Assembly (NCBI RefSeq): GCF_900114355.1 | Contig: NZ_FOSS01000002.1 | Span: 325,491-389,490 of the forward strand | DNA length: 64,000 nt | Source of the DNA: Lysobacter sp. cf310 | Lineage (GTDB): Bacteria; Pseudomonadota; Gammaproteobacteria; Xanthomonadales; Xanthomonadaceae | Reading direction: 5' to 3' | Part shown: piece by piece, positions 30,198 through 39,807 of the stretch | Layout: each line of letters begins with the position of its first letter | Position numbering within the stretch: position 1 is the first letter of the stretch | Notes under the pieces: generated by a model | What the model was told of the DNA's origin: nothing | What the model saw: only the letters and a program-made list of their open reading frames with translations | The model's database searches: none | Translations under genes and position numbers: made by a program

Positions 30198-30587
30198 ATG
30201 CGAGCAGTCCTATTCGCTATCGCCTTCAGCCTCTCACTCGCCTCTTGCGGTGGCGGCGTGTATGCCTACCGTCCCGCACCCGAGCACGACTTCGGTTGGG
30301 GCGCTGGCTACCGGGAAGTACGCACTGGTGAAAGCACGTACGAGCTTGAGTACTACGGTTTCGAATGGCAGCGCGGCGAACGACTTGATTCGTACTTTCG
30401 CCAGCGAGCCATGGAGCTCTGTGGCTCACCCCACTACAAGGTATCCAGCAAAACGAACCCATCTGGTTTCGACGAAATGTATCTGCTCAACGAAGGCACG
30501 ATGTCTGTCATCTCTCCGAATCGGCTCTTGTTCGGTACCGTTCAGTGCGTCTCCAGCCAATCGCCCACCACTCAATCTTCTCAATAG
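30198..30587 (+). CDS. Hypothetical lipoprotein, 129 aa
   Basis: A signal peptide of about 16 residues ends in LASC, so Cys17 is a likely lipid anchor. The mature region is rich in Tyr and polar residues (YELEYYGFEWQRGERLD) with two further Cys that could form a disulfide. It is a candidate envelope protein and I do not recognise the family. The base composition is less GC-rich than that of its neighbours, which could mean later acquisition. Confidence 0.7.
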   Translation: MRAVLFAIAFSLSLASCGGGVYAYRPAPEHDFGWGAGYREVRTGESTYELEYYGFEWQRGERLDSYFRQRAMELCGSPHYKVSSKTNPSGFDEMYLLNEGTMSVISPNRLLFGTVQCVSSQSPTTQSSQ

Positions 30588-30616
30588 CAAGATCGGATAG
30601 AGCACAGGGAGTTCCC

Positions 30617-30979
30617 ATGTTCAAGAACCTCATCCCCAAAATCTTCTACGACCGCCTCGAAGACGGGCTCGAATTCTTCGTCGACGGGCTGGGATTCGAA
30701 GTGCAGTATCGGGACGCGAACATGGCCGTGATCGCGCGCGACGGCGCCAAGGCCTACCTCGTCGAGAGCCCGGAGTACGCGGCCAAGGATCGCCCGGAGC
30801 TGGGCATCGACACCGACGACGTCGATGCGGTGTACCGCGAACTGTCCGCGCGTGCGCCGCAGCTGCTGCATCCCAATTCCAGCAAGGTCGCGCTCAAACC
30901 CTGGGGCTCGCGCGAGTTCGCGATGCTGGACAAGACCACGGTGTGCGTGAACTTCCGTCAGTGGCCGGACCGGGCCTGA
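30617..30979 (+). CDS. VOC family protein (bleomycin-resistance-like)
   Basis: This 120-residue protein starts IPKIFYDRLEDGLEFFVDG, typical of a glyoxalase/bleomycin resistance single-module protein. The ATG at 30617 is preceded by AGGGAGTTCC. The expected half-fold beta-alpha-beta-beta-beta layout is visible, with an end segment KPWGSREFAMLDKTTVCVNF. Its ligand is unknown. The gene is 1 base from the following GNAT gene, so they are probably co-transcribed. Confidence 0.8.
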   Translation: MFKNLIPKIFYDRLEDGLEFFVDGLGFEVQYRDANMAVIARDGAKAYLVESPEYAAKDRPELGIDTDDVDAVYRELSARAPQLLHPNSSKVALKPWGSREFAMLDKTTVCVNFRQWPDRA

Positions 30980-30980
30980 G

Positions 30981-31448
30981 ATGAGCCATAACGACTACCG
31001 CTTCGCGGCGGCCACCGAAGCCGACCTGCCGCGGCTGATGCCGGTGCTGCGCGAGTTCTACGCGGTCGAACACCTGCCCTGGAACGAACCGGCGCTGCGC
31101 GCGGCGTTGTCGGTGCTGATCGCCGACCCCGGCGCGGGTCGCCTGCGCCTGATCCTGCACGGCGACGAGATCGCCGGCCATCTCGCGGTCGGCTTCTGCT
31201 TCAGCCTGGAGTTCGGCGGGCGCTACGGCCTGCTCGACGAGCTGTTCGTGCTGCCCGCGCACCGCGGCGCCGGGCTGGCCAAGCGCGCGTTGGCCGAGGC
31301 CGAGGCTCTGTGCCGTGCCGAAGGCCTGCTCGCGCTGCGGCTGGAGGTCAACGACGACAACGAACGCGCGCGCGGCATCTACGAGCGCGCGGGCTATACG
31401 GCGCATGCGCGGCGCCTGATGACGCGCTGGTTGGATGCGAGCGACTAA
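30981..31448 (+). CDS. GNAT family N-acetyltransferase
   Basis: This 155-residue acetyltransferase has the acetyl-CoA pyrophosphate-binding motif LPAHRGAGLAKRAL (about 91-104) and the motif B end NERARGIYERAGY. Target unknown; small GNATs modify amines, antibiotics or proteins. It begins 1 base after the VOC gene, with a good start ATG at 30981, so the two are likely one operon. Confidence 0.87.
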   Translation: MSHNDYRFAAATEADLPRLMPVLREFYAVEHLPWNEPALRAALSVLIADPGAGRLRLILHGDEIAGHLAVGFCFSLEFGGRYGLLDELFVLPAHRGAGLAKRALAEAEALCRAEGLLALRLEVNDDNERARGIYERAGYTAHARRLMTRWLDASD

Positions 31449-31595
31449 GCCGTGGCGGCGCCGCGCCTTGCCCTGACGCCGACATAGCCACATTTTTGGC
31501 ACACTTAGCGCGCTGAGTAACGGCCCCGCTATCGGGCGCCGGCGCCCAGGTTTACGCTCGGTCACGTTCACCCTCTTTGGCCCGAGGAAGGACCC

Positions 31596-31979
31596 ATGCG
31601 CCACCGCGGTCTGCTGCTGCTCTGCCTGATCCCGTTCGCCGCCGCGCAGGCGCGCGCCCCCAAGCTCGACGACCCGCGCCCGAACGGCTATCTCAGCCCG
31701 CGCGAGCGCTCCTTGTGCGAGGCGCCGGAGCGCCATCCCAACTGGTGCGAGCAGCCGCACGAGGTGCGCGCCTTCCTGGAGCGTTACGACGACTGCGAGC
31801 ATTGGCGCGGCGAGGAAGCGCCGCAAGGCGACCGGCAACGCAGCGAGGAGATCGTCCAGGGCGCCAACCGCGCCTGCAAGGGCAACGACCGCCGCCTGAC
31901 CGAACTGCGACGCCGTTACCAGAACGTGCCTGCGGTCGCAGCCGTGTTGTCGAAACTGGAATTCGTCCACGGGCCCTGA
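31596..31979 (+). CDS. Secreted hypothetical protein with four cysteines, 127 aa
   Basis: An ATG preceded by GAGGAAGG opens a frame with a signal peptide of about 21 residues ending near AQARA. The mature part holds the cysteines in SLCEAP, NWCEQP, DDCEHW and RACKGN, so it may be a disulfide-bonded periplasmic or secreted protein. No family recognised. It is followed by a Tat-exported phospholipase C 79 bases later. Confidence 0.75.
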   Translation: MRHRGLLLLCLIPFAAAQARAPKLDDPRPNGYLSPRERSLCEAPERHPNWCEQPHEVRAFLERYDDCEHWRGEEAPQGDRQRSEEIVQGANRACKGNDRRLTELRRRYQNVPAVAAVLSKLEFVHGP

Positions 31980-32058
31980 GCGCTGCCTGCCATACCCTTG
32001 CAACCATCCTCGCCCAGCATCGCGCCTTCCCCCGCATCACCGCTCGCAAGGAAGATCC

Positions 32059-34140
32059 ATGGTCTCCGACACCCGTCGCGATTTCCTCAAGTTCGCCGGC
32101 GCCGCCGCCACCCTGGCGATGCTGCCGCCGTCGATCCGCAACGCGCTGGCCACGCCCGCCGCGCGCGTGACCGGCACCATTCAGGACGTGCAGCACGTGG
32201 TGATCCTGATGCAGGAGAACCGCTCCTTCGATCACTACCTGGGCGCCCTGCGCGGCGTGCGCGGTTTCGACGACCCGCGCCCGATCGCGCTGCCCAACGG
32301 CGATCCGGTGTGGCGCCAGCCCAAGAGCGGCGGCCAGGCCGTGCTGCCGTTCCGGCTCAGCACCGACAGCACCGCCTCGCAGTGCCTGGCCGACATCGAC
32401 CACAGCTGGAAGGGCTCGCACGCGCGCTGGAAGGACTACAACGCCTGGGTCTCGACCAAGGGCCCGATGTGCATGGGCCACTTCACCCGCGCCGACCTCC
32501 CCTACTACTACGCGCTGGCAGACGCGTTCACGGTCTGCGACGCCTACTACTGCTCGCACCACGGCCCGACCAACCCGAACCGCATGCATTTGTTCACCGG
32601 CACCAGCGGCATGACCGTGGGCGACCTCGGCGCGCAGGCGGTGAACAACGCCGACGACGGCAACTGGACTGCGGACATGTCCAAGGACAAGGCCAGTTTC
32701 GTCGGTCACCGCTGGAGCACCTACGCCGAGCGCCTGCAGAACGCCGGCATCGGCTGGCGCGTGTACCAGGAGTACGACAACTACGGCGACAACTCGCTGC
32801 AGTCCTTCGCCAACTTCCGCAACCTCGACCGCAATTCCGAGCTGTACAAGCGCGGCCGCGCCTGGGTGGACGGCTCGACCGCCGCCAATGCCGCCACCTC
32901 GCGCGGCGAGCATCTGGTCGCGGCCTTCGCCAAGGACGTGCGCGAAGACACGTTGCCGGCGGTGTCGTGGATCGTGCCGCCCTACATCATGAGCGAGCAC
33001 CCGGCCGCGACCCCGGCCTACGGCGAATCGCTGACCGCGCGCCTGCTGGAGGCGCTGGTGGCCAACCCCGAGGTCTGGTCCAAGACCGTGTTCATCATCA
33101 ACTACGACGAGAACGGCGGCTTCTTCGACCACGTTCCGCCGCCGCTGCCGGCGATCACCTCCAGCCTCGGCAAGAGCACCGTCGATACCGCCACCGAGAA
33201 CTACAACGGCGTGCCGGTCGGCCTGGGCATCCGCGTGCCGATGTTCGTGGTCTCGCCGTGGAGCAAGGGCGGCTGGGTGAATTCGCAGGTGTTCGATCAC
33301 ACCTCGGTGCTGCGCTTCCTGGAGTCGCGCTTCGGCGTGGCCGAACCCAACATCAGCGCGTGGCGGCGCGCGGTCGCCGGCGACCTCAGCACGGCCCTGG
33401 ATTTCGCCGGCGCCGACCCGGTCTGGCCGACGCTGCCGGACACGCGCGAGCACATGACGCGCGCGGATCAGTCCTGCAAGTTGCCGGTGCCCAGCGCGCC
33501 CAAGCAACCGAAGATGCCGCGCCAGGAGCCTGGCCAGCGCCCGGCGCGCGCGCTGCCGTATCAGCTGCACGTGCACGGCCGCATCGAGGCTTCCAGCGGG
33601 CGGTACTGGCTGGACTTCGCCAACACCGGCGTCGCCGGCGCCGGCTTCAATGTGTACGCGCGCAACCGCAGCGACGGCCCTTGGTACTACACGCTCACGC
33701 CGGGCACGCAGCTATCGGACTACTGGAGCGCCAAGGCCTATACGCAGGGCAAGTACGACCTCAGCGCGCACGGGCCGAACGGGTTCCTGCGCGTGTTCCA
33801 GGGCGATCTGCTGAAGGCGACCGCGAGCGGCGGCGCGAATCCGGAACTGCGCATCGAATACGACTTGGTCAACGAGCGTCTGCTGCTGCGCTTCACGAAC
33901 TCCGGCACCGGCGCCTGCCGCCTGACCCTGCGGCCGAACCACTACAGCAGCGCCGCGCCGCGCAGCTATCCGCTCGCCCCCGGCGCCAGCGTCGACGACA
34001 GCTGGCCGCTGGCGGCCAGCGCGCATTGGTACGACCTGAGCCTGAGCTCGGACCACGACGCGACGTATGTGCGCCGCTTCGCGGGGCATGTGGAGACGGG
34101 GCGGGCTAGCGTCAGCGATCCGGCGATCGGGGCAGCTTGA
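32059..34140 (+). CDS. plcN: Tat-exported phospholipase C (phosphocholine-specific type)
   Basis: This 693-residue enzyme hydrolyses phosphatidylcholine-type lipids. The twin-arginine signal is DTRRDFLKFAG near the N-terminus, so export is by Tat. The phosphoesterase core starts MQENRSFDHYLG and includes DAYYCSHHGPTNPNR, with TGTSG, YDENGGFFDHVPPP and EHMTRADQSCK, typical of bacterial PLC (PlcN/PlcH-like). Two C-terminal beta domains of the bacterial phospholipase C type lie at about 480-690. Length agrees. The start is chosen at ATG 32059 after AAGGAAGATCC. It is the last gene before a repeat array. Confidence 0.92.
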   Translation: MVSDTRRDFLKFAGAAATLAMLPPSIRNALATPAARVTGTIQDVQHVVILMQENRSFDHYLGALRGVRGFDDPRPIALPNGDPVWRQPKSGGQAVLPFRLSTDSTASQCLADIDHSWKGSHARWKDYNAWVSTKGPMCMGHFTRADLPYYYALADAFTVCDAYYCSHHGPTNPNRMHLFTGTSGMTVGDLGAQAVNNADDGNWTADMSKDKASFVGHRWSTYAERLQNAGIGWRVYQEYDNYGDNSLQSFANFRNLDRNSELYKRGRAWVDGSTAANAATSRGEHLVAAFAKDVREDTLPAVSWIVPPYIMSEHPAATPAYGESLTARLLEALVANPEVWSKTVFIINYDENGGFFDHVPPPLPAITSSLGKSTVDTATENYNGVPVGLGIRVPMFVVSPWSKGGWVNSQVFDHTSVLRFLESRFGVAEPNISAWRRAVAGDLSTALDFAGADPVWPTLPDTREHMTRADQSCKLPVPSAPKQPKMPRQEPGQRPARALPYQLHVHGRIEASSGRYWLDFANTGVAGAGFNVYARNRSDGPWYYTLTPGTQLSDYWSAKAYTQGKYDLSAHGPNGFLRVFQGDLLKATASGGANPELRIEYDLVNERLLLRFTNSGTGACRLTLRPNHYSSAAPRSYPLAPGASVDDSWPLAASAHWYDLSLSSDHDATYVRRFAGHVETGRASVSDPAIGAA

Positions 34141-34147
34141 TGGTTGT

Positions 34148-34690
34148 GAGCGGGGGCGCTTCGGCGGCATGAAGAGCAAATCCTCCTCAGCCCTCCTTTG
34201 ACAAAGGAGGGAGCTCGAAGCGCGGCGATTACGCAGCGCGGCCGTAGGGTGCGGTGGTAACCGCACCGTCGTCATCGCCGAGGCGGCACGGCGATGCGGT
34301 TCGCCTTCGGCTCACCGCATCCTACGAGCGGGGGCGCTTCGGCGGCATGAAGAGCAAATCCTCCCCAACCCTCCTTTGACAAAGGAGGGGGCTCGAAGCG
34401 CGGCGATTGCGCAGCGCGGCCGTAGGGTGCGGTGGTAACCGCACCGTCGTCATCGCCGAGGCGGCGCGGCGATGCGGTTCGCCTTCGGCTCACCGCATCC
34501 TGCGAGCGGGGGCGCTTCGGCGGCATGAAGAGCAAATCCTCCCCAACCCTCCTTTGACAAAGGAGGGGGCTCGAAGCACGGCGATTGCGCAGCGCAACCG
34601 TAGGGTGCGGTGGTAACCGCACCGTCGTCATCGCCGAGGCGGCACGGCGATGCGGTTCGCCTTCGGCTCACCGCATCCTGCGAGGGGCCC
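34148..34690. repeat. Three tandem copies of a 178-bp intergenic unit
   Basis: The gene-free interval 34141-34716 is filled by a unit starting GAGCGGGGGCGCTTCGG at 34148, 34327 and 34504 (spacing 179 and 177). Each copy contains CCTCCTTTG / CAAAGGAGG (10-bp inverted repeat), GCGCGGCCGTAGGGTGCGG and the palindrome arms GTGCGGTGGTAACCGCAC and GGTTCGCCTTCGGCTCACCG. The last copy is the most diverged. It probably ends plcN transcription by its hairpins; it is not coding. Confidence 0.85.
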
Positions 34691-34716
34691 GAGCACGGGC
34701 CACGCGGCCGGACAGA

Positions 34717-35277
34717 TTACTGGCGCGCCAACCACTTCCTCGCCATCCGACGCATCGACTCGTCGCTGCCGGGGTCGTCCAGCAGCTCGTCGATGCGGCG
34801 CCAGGCCAGGTCCAGCGATTCCTCGCTGACCACGTAGTCCTCGCTGCCGTTGGCACGCACCACGTAGCGCACGTCGTAGTGCCAGTGACCCGGTACGTCG
34901 CGGCGCTCCGGAATCCAGTGCCGGTCCAGGTCGAAAGGCTGCGGGTCCACGCTCAGGTCGGACAGCCCGGACTCCTCCTCGGCCTCGCGCAGGGTCACCC
35001 GGGCCAGGTCGCGGTCGCCGTCGGCGTGGCCGCCCAGCTGCAACCAGCGTTCCAGCTTGCGGTGGTGGGTCAGCAGTACGCGCTCGCCGGCGCGGTCGAC
35101 CAGCCAGCAGCCGCCGGTGTAATGGCCCTCCAACCGTTCGCGCCGGAACGGGTCCTGGGCGTCGTCCAACAGGTCCAGGAAGGGCTGTACGCGCTCGGCC
35201 TCGTCGGGCCAGCGCCGCGCATAGTCGATGAGATTGGAACGCAGCTCGGCGTCCGGGTCTGAATGTCTCACGAGCAT
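34717..35277 (-). CDS. NUDIX hydrolase
   Basis: The 186-residue protein on the minus strand has a Nudix box region GGHADGDRDLARVTLREAEE followed by ESG. The REAEEESGL core is intact, but the upstream Glu position (six after the second Gly) is Arg, unlike the strict consensus. An N-terminal segment of about 50 residues precedes it. Substrate not known; Nudix enzymes cleave nucleoside diphosphates linked to other groups. It faces the permease at 35449 (divergent, 171-bp gap). Confidence 0.85.
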   Translation of the reverse strand: MLVRHSDPDAELRSNLIDYARRWPDEAERVQPFLDLLDDAQDPFRRERLEGHYTGGCWLVDRAGERVLLTHHRKLERWLQLGGHADGDRDLARVTLREAEEESGLSDLSVDPQPFDLDRHWIPERRDVPGHWHYDVRYVVRANGSEDYVVSEESLDLAWRRIDELLDDPGSDESMRRMARKWLARQ

Positions 35278-35448
35278 CCCAAATGCTGCACTGCGGCTTG
35301 ATTCGGAGGCGGATTATGCCGGCAAAGACCATGACTTTGTCCCGCTTGCCGCTCCTTTCCCCGCTGGGTTATGGTGGCCCGCCATTGCGCCATACGCCGG
35401 GTGTGCCGTTTGTACGGCCAGCCGACCTCTCATCATCTGGGGATACTG

Positions 35449-36918
35449 ATGTCTAAGGGCCTATTCATCACCAAGCCGGTGCAAGCTGCACCGCACGTCG
35501 ACGCCGGGGAGCCGGTAGAGGGCAGCCTGCAAGGCGAGGCCACGCTCAAGCGGACACTGACTTCGACGCAACTGGTGATGCTGGGCATCGGCGCGGTCAT
35601 CGGCGCCGGTATCTTCGTGCTCTCCGGCCACGCCGCGGCCAACCACGCCGGTCCGGCGGTGGTGCTGAGCTTCGTCATCGCCGGCGTAGCCTGCGCCCTG
35701 GCCGGTCTGTGCTACGCCGAGTTCGCGGCCATGCTGCCGGTCTCGGGCAGCGCCTACTCCTATTCCTACGCCACCCTGGGCGAGTTCGTCGCCTGGTTCA
35801 TCGGCTGGAACCTGGTGCTGGAGTACATGTTCGCCGCGTCCACCGTGGCGGTGGGCTGGTCGGGCTACCTCAACAGCTTCCTCGAACACTTCGGGCTAGG
35901 ACTACCCGCATCGCTAGCGGCCGCGCCACTTAACGTGGTCGACGGCGCCATCGTCTACACCGGCGGCCTGGTCAACCTGCCGGCGGTGGCGATCATCGCC
36001 GCCATCAGCGGCCTGTGCTACGTCGGCATCACCCAGTCGGCATTCGTGAACTCGATCATCGTGGCGATCAAGATCGTGGTGATCGCGATGTTCGTGGCCT
36101 TCGCCGCCAAGTACGTGAACCCGGACAACTGGGTGCCGTTCATTCCGGAAAACCAGGGCCCGGGCAAGTACGGCATCGACGGCGTGATCCGCGGCGCCTC
36201 GGTGGTGTTCTTCGCCTACATCGGCTTCGACGCGGTCTCCACCGCCGCAGGCGAGGCCAAGAACCCGCAGCGCGACATGCCGATCGGCATCCTCGGCTCG
36301 CTGGTGATCTGCACCATCATCTACATCATCGTCGCCGGCGTGCTGACCGGCCTGCTGCCCTACACCGAACTGGGCACGCCCAAGCCGGTGGCGACCGCGC
36401 TGGAAACCTACCCGGCCCTGGGCTGGCTGAAGATGGTGGTCGAACTGGGCGCGATCGCCGGCCTGAGCTCGGTGATCCTGGTCATGCTGATGGGCCAGCC
36501 GCGCATCTTCTACACCATGGCCCACGACGGCCTGCTGCCGAAGTTCTTCGCCAAGGTGCACCCGAAGTTCCAGACCCCGTACGTCGGCACCGTCATCGTC
36601 GGCGTGTTCGCGGCGGTGCTGGCCGGCTTCCTGCCGATCGGCCTGCTCGGCGAAATGGTCTCGATGGGCACCCTGCTCGCCTTCGCCACCGTCTGCGTCG
36701 GCGTGCTGATCCTGCGCAGCACCCGCCCCGACCTGCCGCGTCCGTTCCGGGTGCCGCTGGCGGTCATCGTCTGCCCGCTGGGCGCGCTGATCTGCCTGTA
36801 CCTGTTCTCCAAGCCGTTCGCCGAGCACTGGAAGGTCATGACCGGCTGGACCGCGCTGGGCATGCTGATCTACTTCTTCTACGGCTACCGCAACAGCAAG
36901 CTGCGCAAGGCGGGCTGA
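35449..36918 (+). CDS. APC-family amino acid permease (first copy)
   Basis: This inner-membrane amino acid importer has 489 residues from ATG 35449 (upstream frame to 35371 rejected). The first helix has GIGAVIGAGIFVLSG, the APC signature, and SGSAYSYSYATLGE follows. About twelve hydrophobic helices are visible, with a cytosolic N-terminus of 45 residues. It resembles the YfnA/cationic amino acid transporter-type group. The next gene is a paralogue, suggesting duplication, perhaps with different substrate range. A hairpin follows at 36934. Confidence 0.9.
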   Translation: MSKGLFITKPVQAAPHVDAGEPVEGSLQGEATLKRTLTSTQLVMLGIGAVIGAGIFVLSGHAAANHAGPAVVLSFVIAGVACALAGLCYAEFAAMLPVSGSAYSYSYATLGEFVAWFIGWNLVLEYMFAASTVAVGWSGYLNSFLEHFGLGLPASLAAAPLNVVDGAIVYTGGLVNLPAVAIIAAISGLCYVGITQSAFVNSIIVAIKIVVIAMFVAFAAKYVNPDNWVPFIPENQGPGKYGIDGVIRGASVVFFAYIGFDAVSTAAGEAKNPQRDMPIGILGSLVICTIIYIIVAGVLTGLLPYTELGTPKPVATALETYPALGWLKMVVELGAIAGLSSVILVMLMGQPRIFYTMAHDGLLPKFFAKVHPKFQTPYVGTVIVGVFAAVLAGFLPIGLLGEMVSMGTLLAFATVCVGVLILRSTRPDLPRPFRVPLAVIVCPLGALICLYLFSKPFAEHWKVMTGWTALGMLIYFFYGYRNSKLRKAG

Positions 36919-36933
36919 ACGTAGCAAGATGCG

Positions 36934-36971
36934 CAAGGCCGGCGGAGGCTATAGACAGCCCGCCGGCCTTG
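36934..36971 (+). terminator. Hairpin between the permease genes
   Basis: CAAGGCCGGCG pairs with CGCCGGCCTTG, with an inner GGCT/AGCC stem, 16 bases after the first permease stop. The T tract is weak (TCCATTTC), so this may be a partial terminator or attenuator. Confidence 0.5.
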
Positions 36972-37053
36972 TCCATTTCAGGACCGACAGTTCAGGCCGC
37001 AGGGCCTGCCCGATTCCGCCGGACGCGCCATGGCCCGGCGACAGGAAGATCCG

Positions 37054-38487
37054 ATGAAACAACTCTGGGCGACCAAACACCCGCACGCCGTACACGCCGA
37101 TGCCGAAGGCCTGAGCCTGCACCGCACGCTGGGCCCCTGGGGCCTGACCGCGCTGGGCATCGGCGCGGTGATCGGCGGCGGCATCTTCGTGATCACCGGC
37201 CAGGCCGCGGCCAACCACGCCGGCCCGGCGATCATGCTCTCGTTCGTGCTGGCGGCGCTGTGCTGCACCTTCTGCGCGCTGGCCTACGCCGAGTTCGCGG
37301 CGATGGTGCCGGTGTCCGGCAGCGCCTATTCCTACACCTACGCCACCCTGGGCGAGCTGGCGGCCTGGTTCATCGGCTGGATGCTGGTGCTTGAGTACGG
37401 CGTGTCGGCCTCGGCGGTGGCGGTCAGTTGGACCGGCTACTTCCTCAGCCTGCTCGATCATTTCGGGATACACCTGCCGACCGCCCTGGTCAGCGCGCCG
37501 CTGGACGCGCAGCTGCGCCCGACCGGCGCGATCGCCAACCTGCCCGCCGCGGCCATCGTGCTGCTGCTGACCTGGCTGTGCTACGTCGGCATCCGCAAGT
37601 CCTCGGCGATGAACATGGCCATGGTCGTGCTCAAGACCGGCCTGATCCTGCTCGTGATCGTCGCCGGCTGGAAGTACGTGGACCCGGCCAACTGGCACCC
37701 CTTCATTCCCGAGAACCAGGGCCCCGGCAAGTACGGCTTCGAAGGCGTGCTGCGCGGCGCGGCGCTGGTGTTCTTCGCCTACATCGGCTTCGAGGCGGTG
37801 TCGGTGGCGGCGCAGGAATCGCACAAGCCGCAGCGCGACCTGCCGATCGGCATGCTGCTGTCGCTGGCGATCTGCACCGTGCTCTACATCGCCATGGCCG
37901 CGATCATGACCGGCCTGGTGCCCTACACCCTGCTGGGCACCGACGAGCCGGTGGTGACCGCGGTGGCCGCGCACCCGCAACTGGGCTGGCTGCGGGTGGT
38001 GGTGGAGATCGGCGCGCTGATCGGCCTGTCCTCGGTGGTGCTGGTGATGATCATCGGCCAGCCGCGCATCTTCATGATCATGGGCCGCGACGGCCTGCTG
38101 CCGCCGGTGTTCACCAAGATCCATCCGGTCTACCGCACCCCGCACATCAACACTGTGATCACCGGCATCGGCATCGCCCTGCTGGCGGCGTTGTTCCCGC
38201 TGGACGTGCTGGGCGAGCTGACCTCGATGGGCACCCTGATCGCGTTCGCCGCGGTCTGCGCCGGCGTGCTCATCCTGCGCCGCACCCAGCCCGACCTGCC
38301 GCGCCCGTTCAAGATCCCGTTCGCCTGGGCGATCTGCCTGGCCGGCATCTTCAGCTGCCTGGCGCTGCTGTCGACGATGACCGCGCACAACTGGTTCCTG
38401 ATGGCGGTCTGGACCGCGATCGGCTTCCTGATCTACTTCCTGTACGGCATCCGCCACAGCCGCCTGCGCGCGGCCTCGGGGCGCTGA
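37054..38487 (+). CDS. APC-family amino acid permease (second copy)
   Basis: The 477-residue product begins after AGGAAGAT at ATG 37054. It has GIGAVIGGGIFVITG and SGSAYSYTYATLGE, so it is a close relative of the preceding protein, with about twelve membrane helices. The shared ENQGPGKYG loop shows the two are paralogues from tandem duplication, still in the same operon. Substrate is likely a cationic or branched amino acid but cannot be read. A 109-bp gap leads to mtnB. Confidence 0.9.
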   Translation: MKQLWATKHPHAVHADAEGLSLHRTLGPWGLTALGIGAVIGGGIFVITGQAAANHAGPAIMLSFVLAALCCTFCALAYAEFAAMVPVSGSAYSYTYATLGELAAWFIGWMLVLEYGVSASAVAVSWTGYFLSLLDHFGIHLPTALVSAPLDAQLRPTGAIANLPAAAIVLLLTWLCYVGIRKSSAMNMAMVVLKTGLILLVIVAGWKYVDPANWHPFIPENQGPGKYGFEGVLRGAALVFFAYIGFEAVSVAAQESHKPQRDLPIGMLLSLAICTVLYIAMAAIMTGLVPYTLLGTDEPVVTAVAAHPQLGWLRVVVEIGALIGLSSVVLVMIIGQPRIFMIMGRDGLLPPVFTKIHPVYRTPHINTVITGIGIALLAALFPLDVLGELTSMGTLIAFAAVCAGVLILRRTQPDLPRPFKIPFAWAICLAGIFSCLALLSTMTAHNWFLMAVWTAIGFLIYFLYGIRHSRLRAASGR

Positions 38488-38596
38488 GCCCGGACGCGGT
38501 TTCGGCGGGCGGCCCCGGCCGCCCGTCGCCCGACCGGAACGCTGCGTCGCCGGCCGCGGACACGCCGCCGGCACGCAGAATTTGTAAACTGGCGGC

Positions 38597-39235
38597 ATGA
38601 GCACCGCCCTGCCCTACGACCCGCAACGCCTGGCCCACTGCGCCGGCGAAATCATCGTCAACGTGCGCGAGCTGTCCGCGCGCGGCTGGACGCCCGCGAC
38701 CAGCAGCAATTTCTCGCGCCGGATCGACGCCCAGCACGCCGCCATCACGGTTTCCGGCCGCGATAAGGGCCGCCTGACCGAGGCCGACATCATGGTCGTG
38801 GACCTGGAGGGCGCGCCGGTCGCGACCAGCCACCGGCCCTCGGCCGAGACCCTGCTGCACACCCAGCTGTACAAGCGCTATCCCGAGATCGGCTGCGTGC
38901 TGCACACCCATTCGCAGACCCAGACCGTGGCCTCGCGCCTGTACGCCGGCATGGGCCACGTGCATCTGGAAGGCTACGAGCTGTTGAAGGCCTTCACCGG
39001 CAACACCACCCACGAGATGAGCCTGGAACTGCCGGTGCTGCCCAACACCCAGGACATGCACACCCTTGCCGCCCAGGTCGACGCTCTGCTCGACCAACAG
39101 GCGATGTGGGGCTACCTGATCGACGGCCACGGCCTGTACGCCTGGGGCCGCGACATGCCCGAGGCGAGGCGCCATCTGGAGGCGTTCGAGTTCCTGCTCG
39201 GATGCGAACTGGAATTGAGGAGACTGCAGCGATGA
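38597..39235 (+). CDS. mtnB: Methylthioribulose-1-phosphate dehydratase
   Basis: This class II aldolase-like, zinc-dependent enzyme of methionine salvage has 212 residues. It shows NFSRRI at about 35, VSGRDKGRL, and HTHSQTQTV with the metal His pair. [19 protein letters not shown] carries the third His. Length and motifs match MtnB well. It overlaps the start of mtnD by 4 bases, and mtnC follows with one small minus-strand gene in between. MtnA and MtnP, needed for the full cycle, are not in this window. Confidence 0.93.
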   Translation: MSTALPYDPQRLAHCAGEIIVNVRELSARGWTPATSSNFSRRIDAQHAAITVSGRDKGRLTEADIMVVDLEGAPVATSHRPSAETLLHTQLYKRYPEIGCVLHTHSQTQTVASRLYAGMGHVHLEGYELLKAFTGNTTHEMSLELPVLPNTQDMHTLAAQVDALLDQQAMWGYLIDGHGLYAWGRDMPEARRHLEAFEFLLGCELELRRLQR

Positions 39236-39789
39236 GCCGCCTGCGCATATTCGACGAAGACGACACCCTCAGCCCGCGCCTGAGCACCAGCGATCGCACC
39301 GAGATGGCGCGCGAGCTGGGCAGGATCGGGGTCGGTTTCGAGCAGTGGCAGGCCAGCCGCCCGGTCCAGCCCGGCGATGCGCCGGACGCGATCATGGACG
39401 CCTACCGCGCCGACATCGACCGCCTGGTCGCCGAACGCGGCTTCAAGAGCGTGGACGTGGTCAGCATCGCGCCGGACAACCCGCAGCGCGAGACCATGCG
39501 CCTCAAGTTCCTCGACGAGCACTACCACAAGGAAGACGAAGTCCGCTTCTTCGTGGCCGGCTCCGGCCTGTTCACCCTGCACGTCGACAGCGGCGTGTAC
39601 GAGATCAAGTGCGAACAAGGCGACCTGATCTCGGTGCCCGACAGCACCCTGCACTGGTTCGACATGGGCCCGGAGCCCAGCTTCGTCGCGATCCGTTTCT
39701 TCACCGAGCCGGACGGCTGGGTCGGCCATTTCACCGGCACCGACATCGCCCAGCGCTTCCCCCGCTACGAGAAGGGCCAGGCGGCCTGA
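39232..39789 (+). CDS. mtnD: Acireductone dioxygenase
   Basis: This cupin enzyme oxidises acireductone to the keto acid precursor of methionine. The 185-residue product starts in an ATGA overlap with mtnB. Metal ligands lie in [13 protein letters not shown] (His, His, Glu) and [10 protein letters not shown] (His). The N-terminal [11 protein letters not shown] and length fit MtnD. It is followed on the opposite strand by a small gene, then mtnC. Confidence 0.95.
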   Translation: MSRLRIFDEDDTLSPRLSTSDRTEMARELGRIGVGFEQWQASRPVQPGDAPDAIMDAYRADIDRLVAERGFKSVDVVSIAPDNPQRETMRLKFLDEHYHKEDEVRFFVAGSGLFTLHVDSGVYEIKCEQGDLISVPDSTLHWFDMGPEPSFVAIRFFTEPDGWVGHFTGTDIAQRFPRYEKGQAA

Positions 39790-39807
39790 AACCGGGCGCC
39801 GCCGCGC

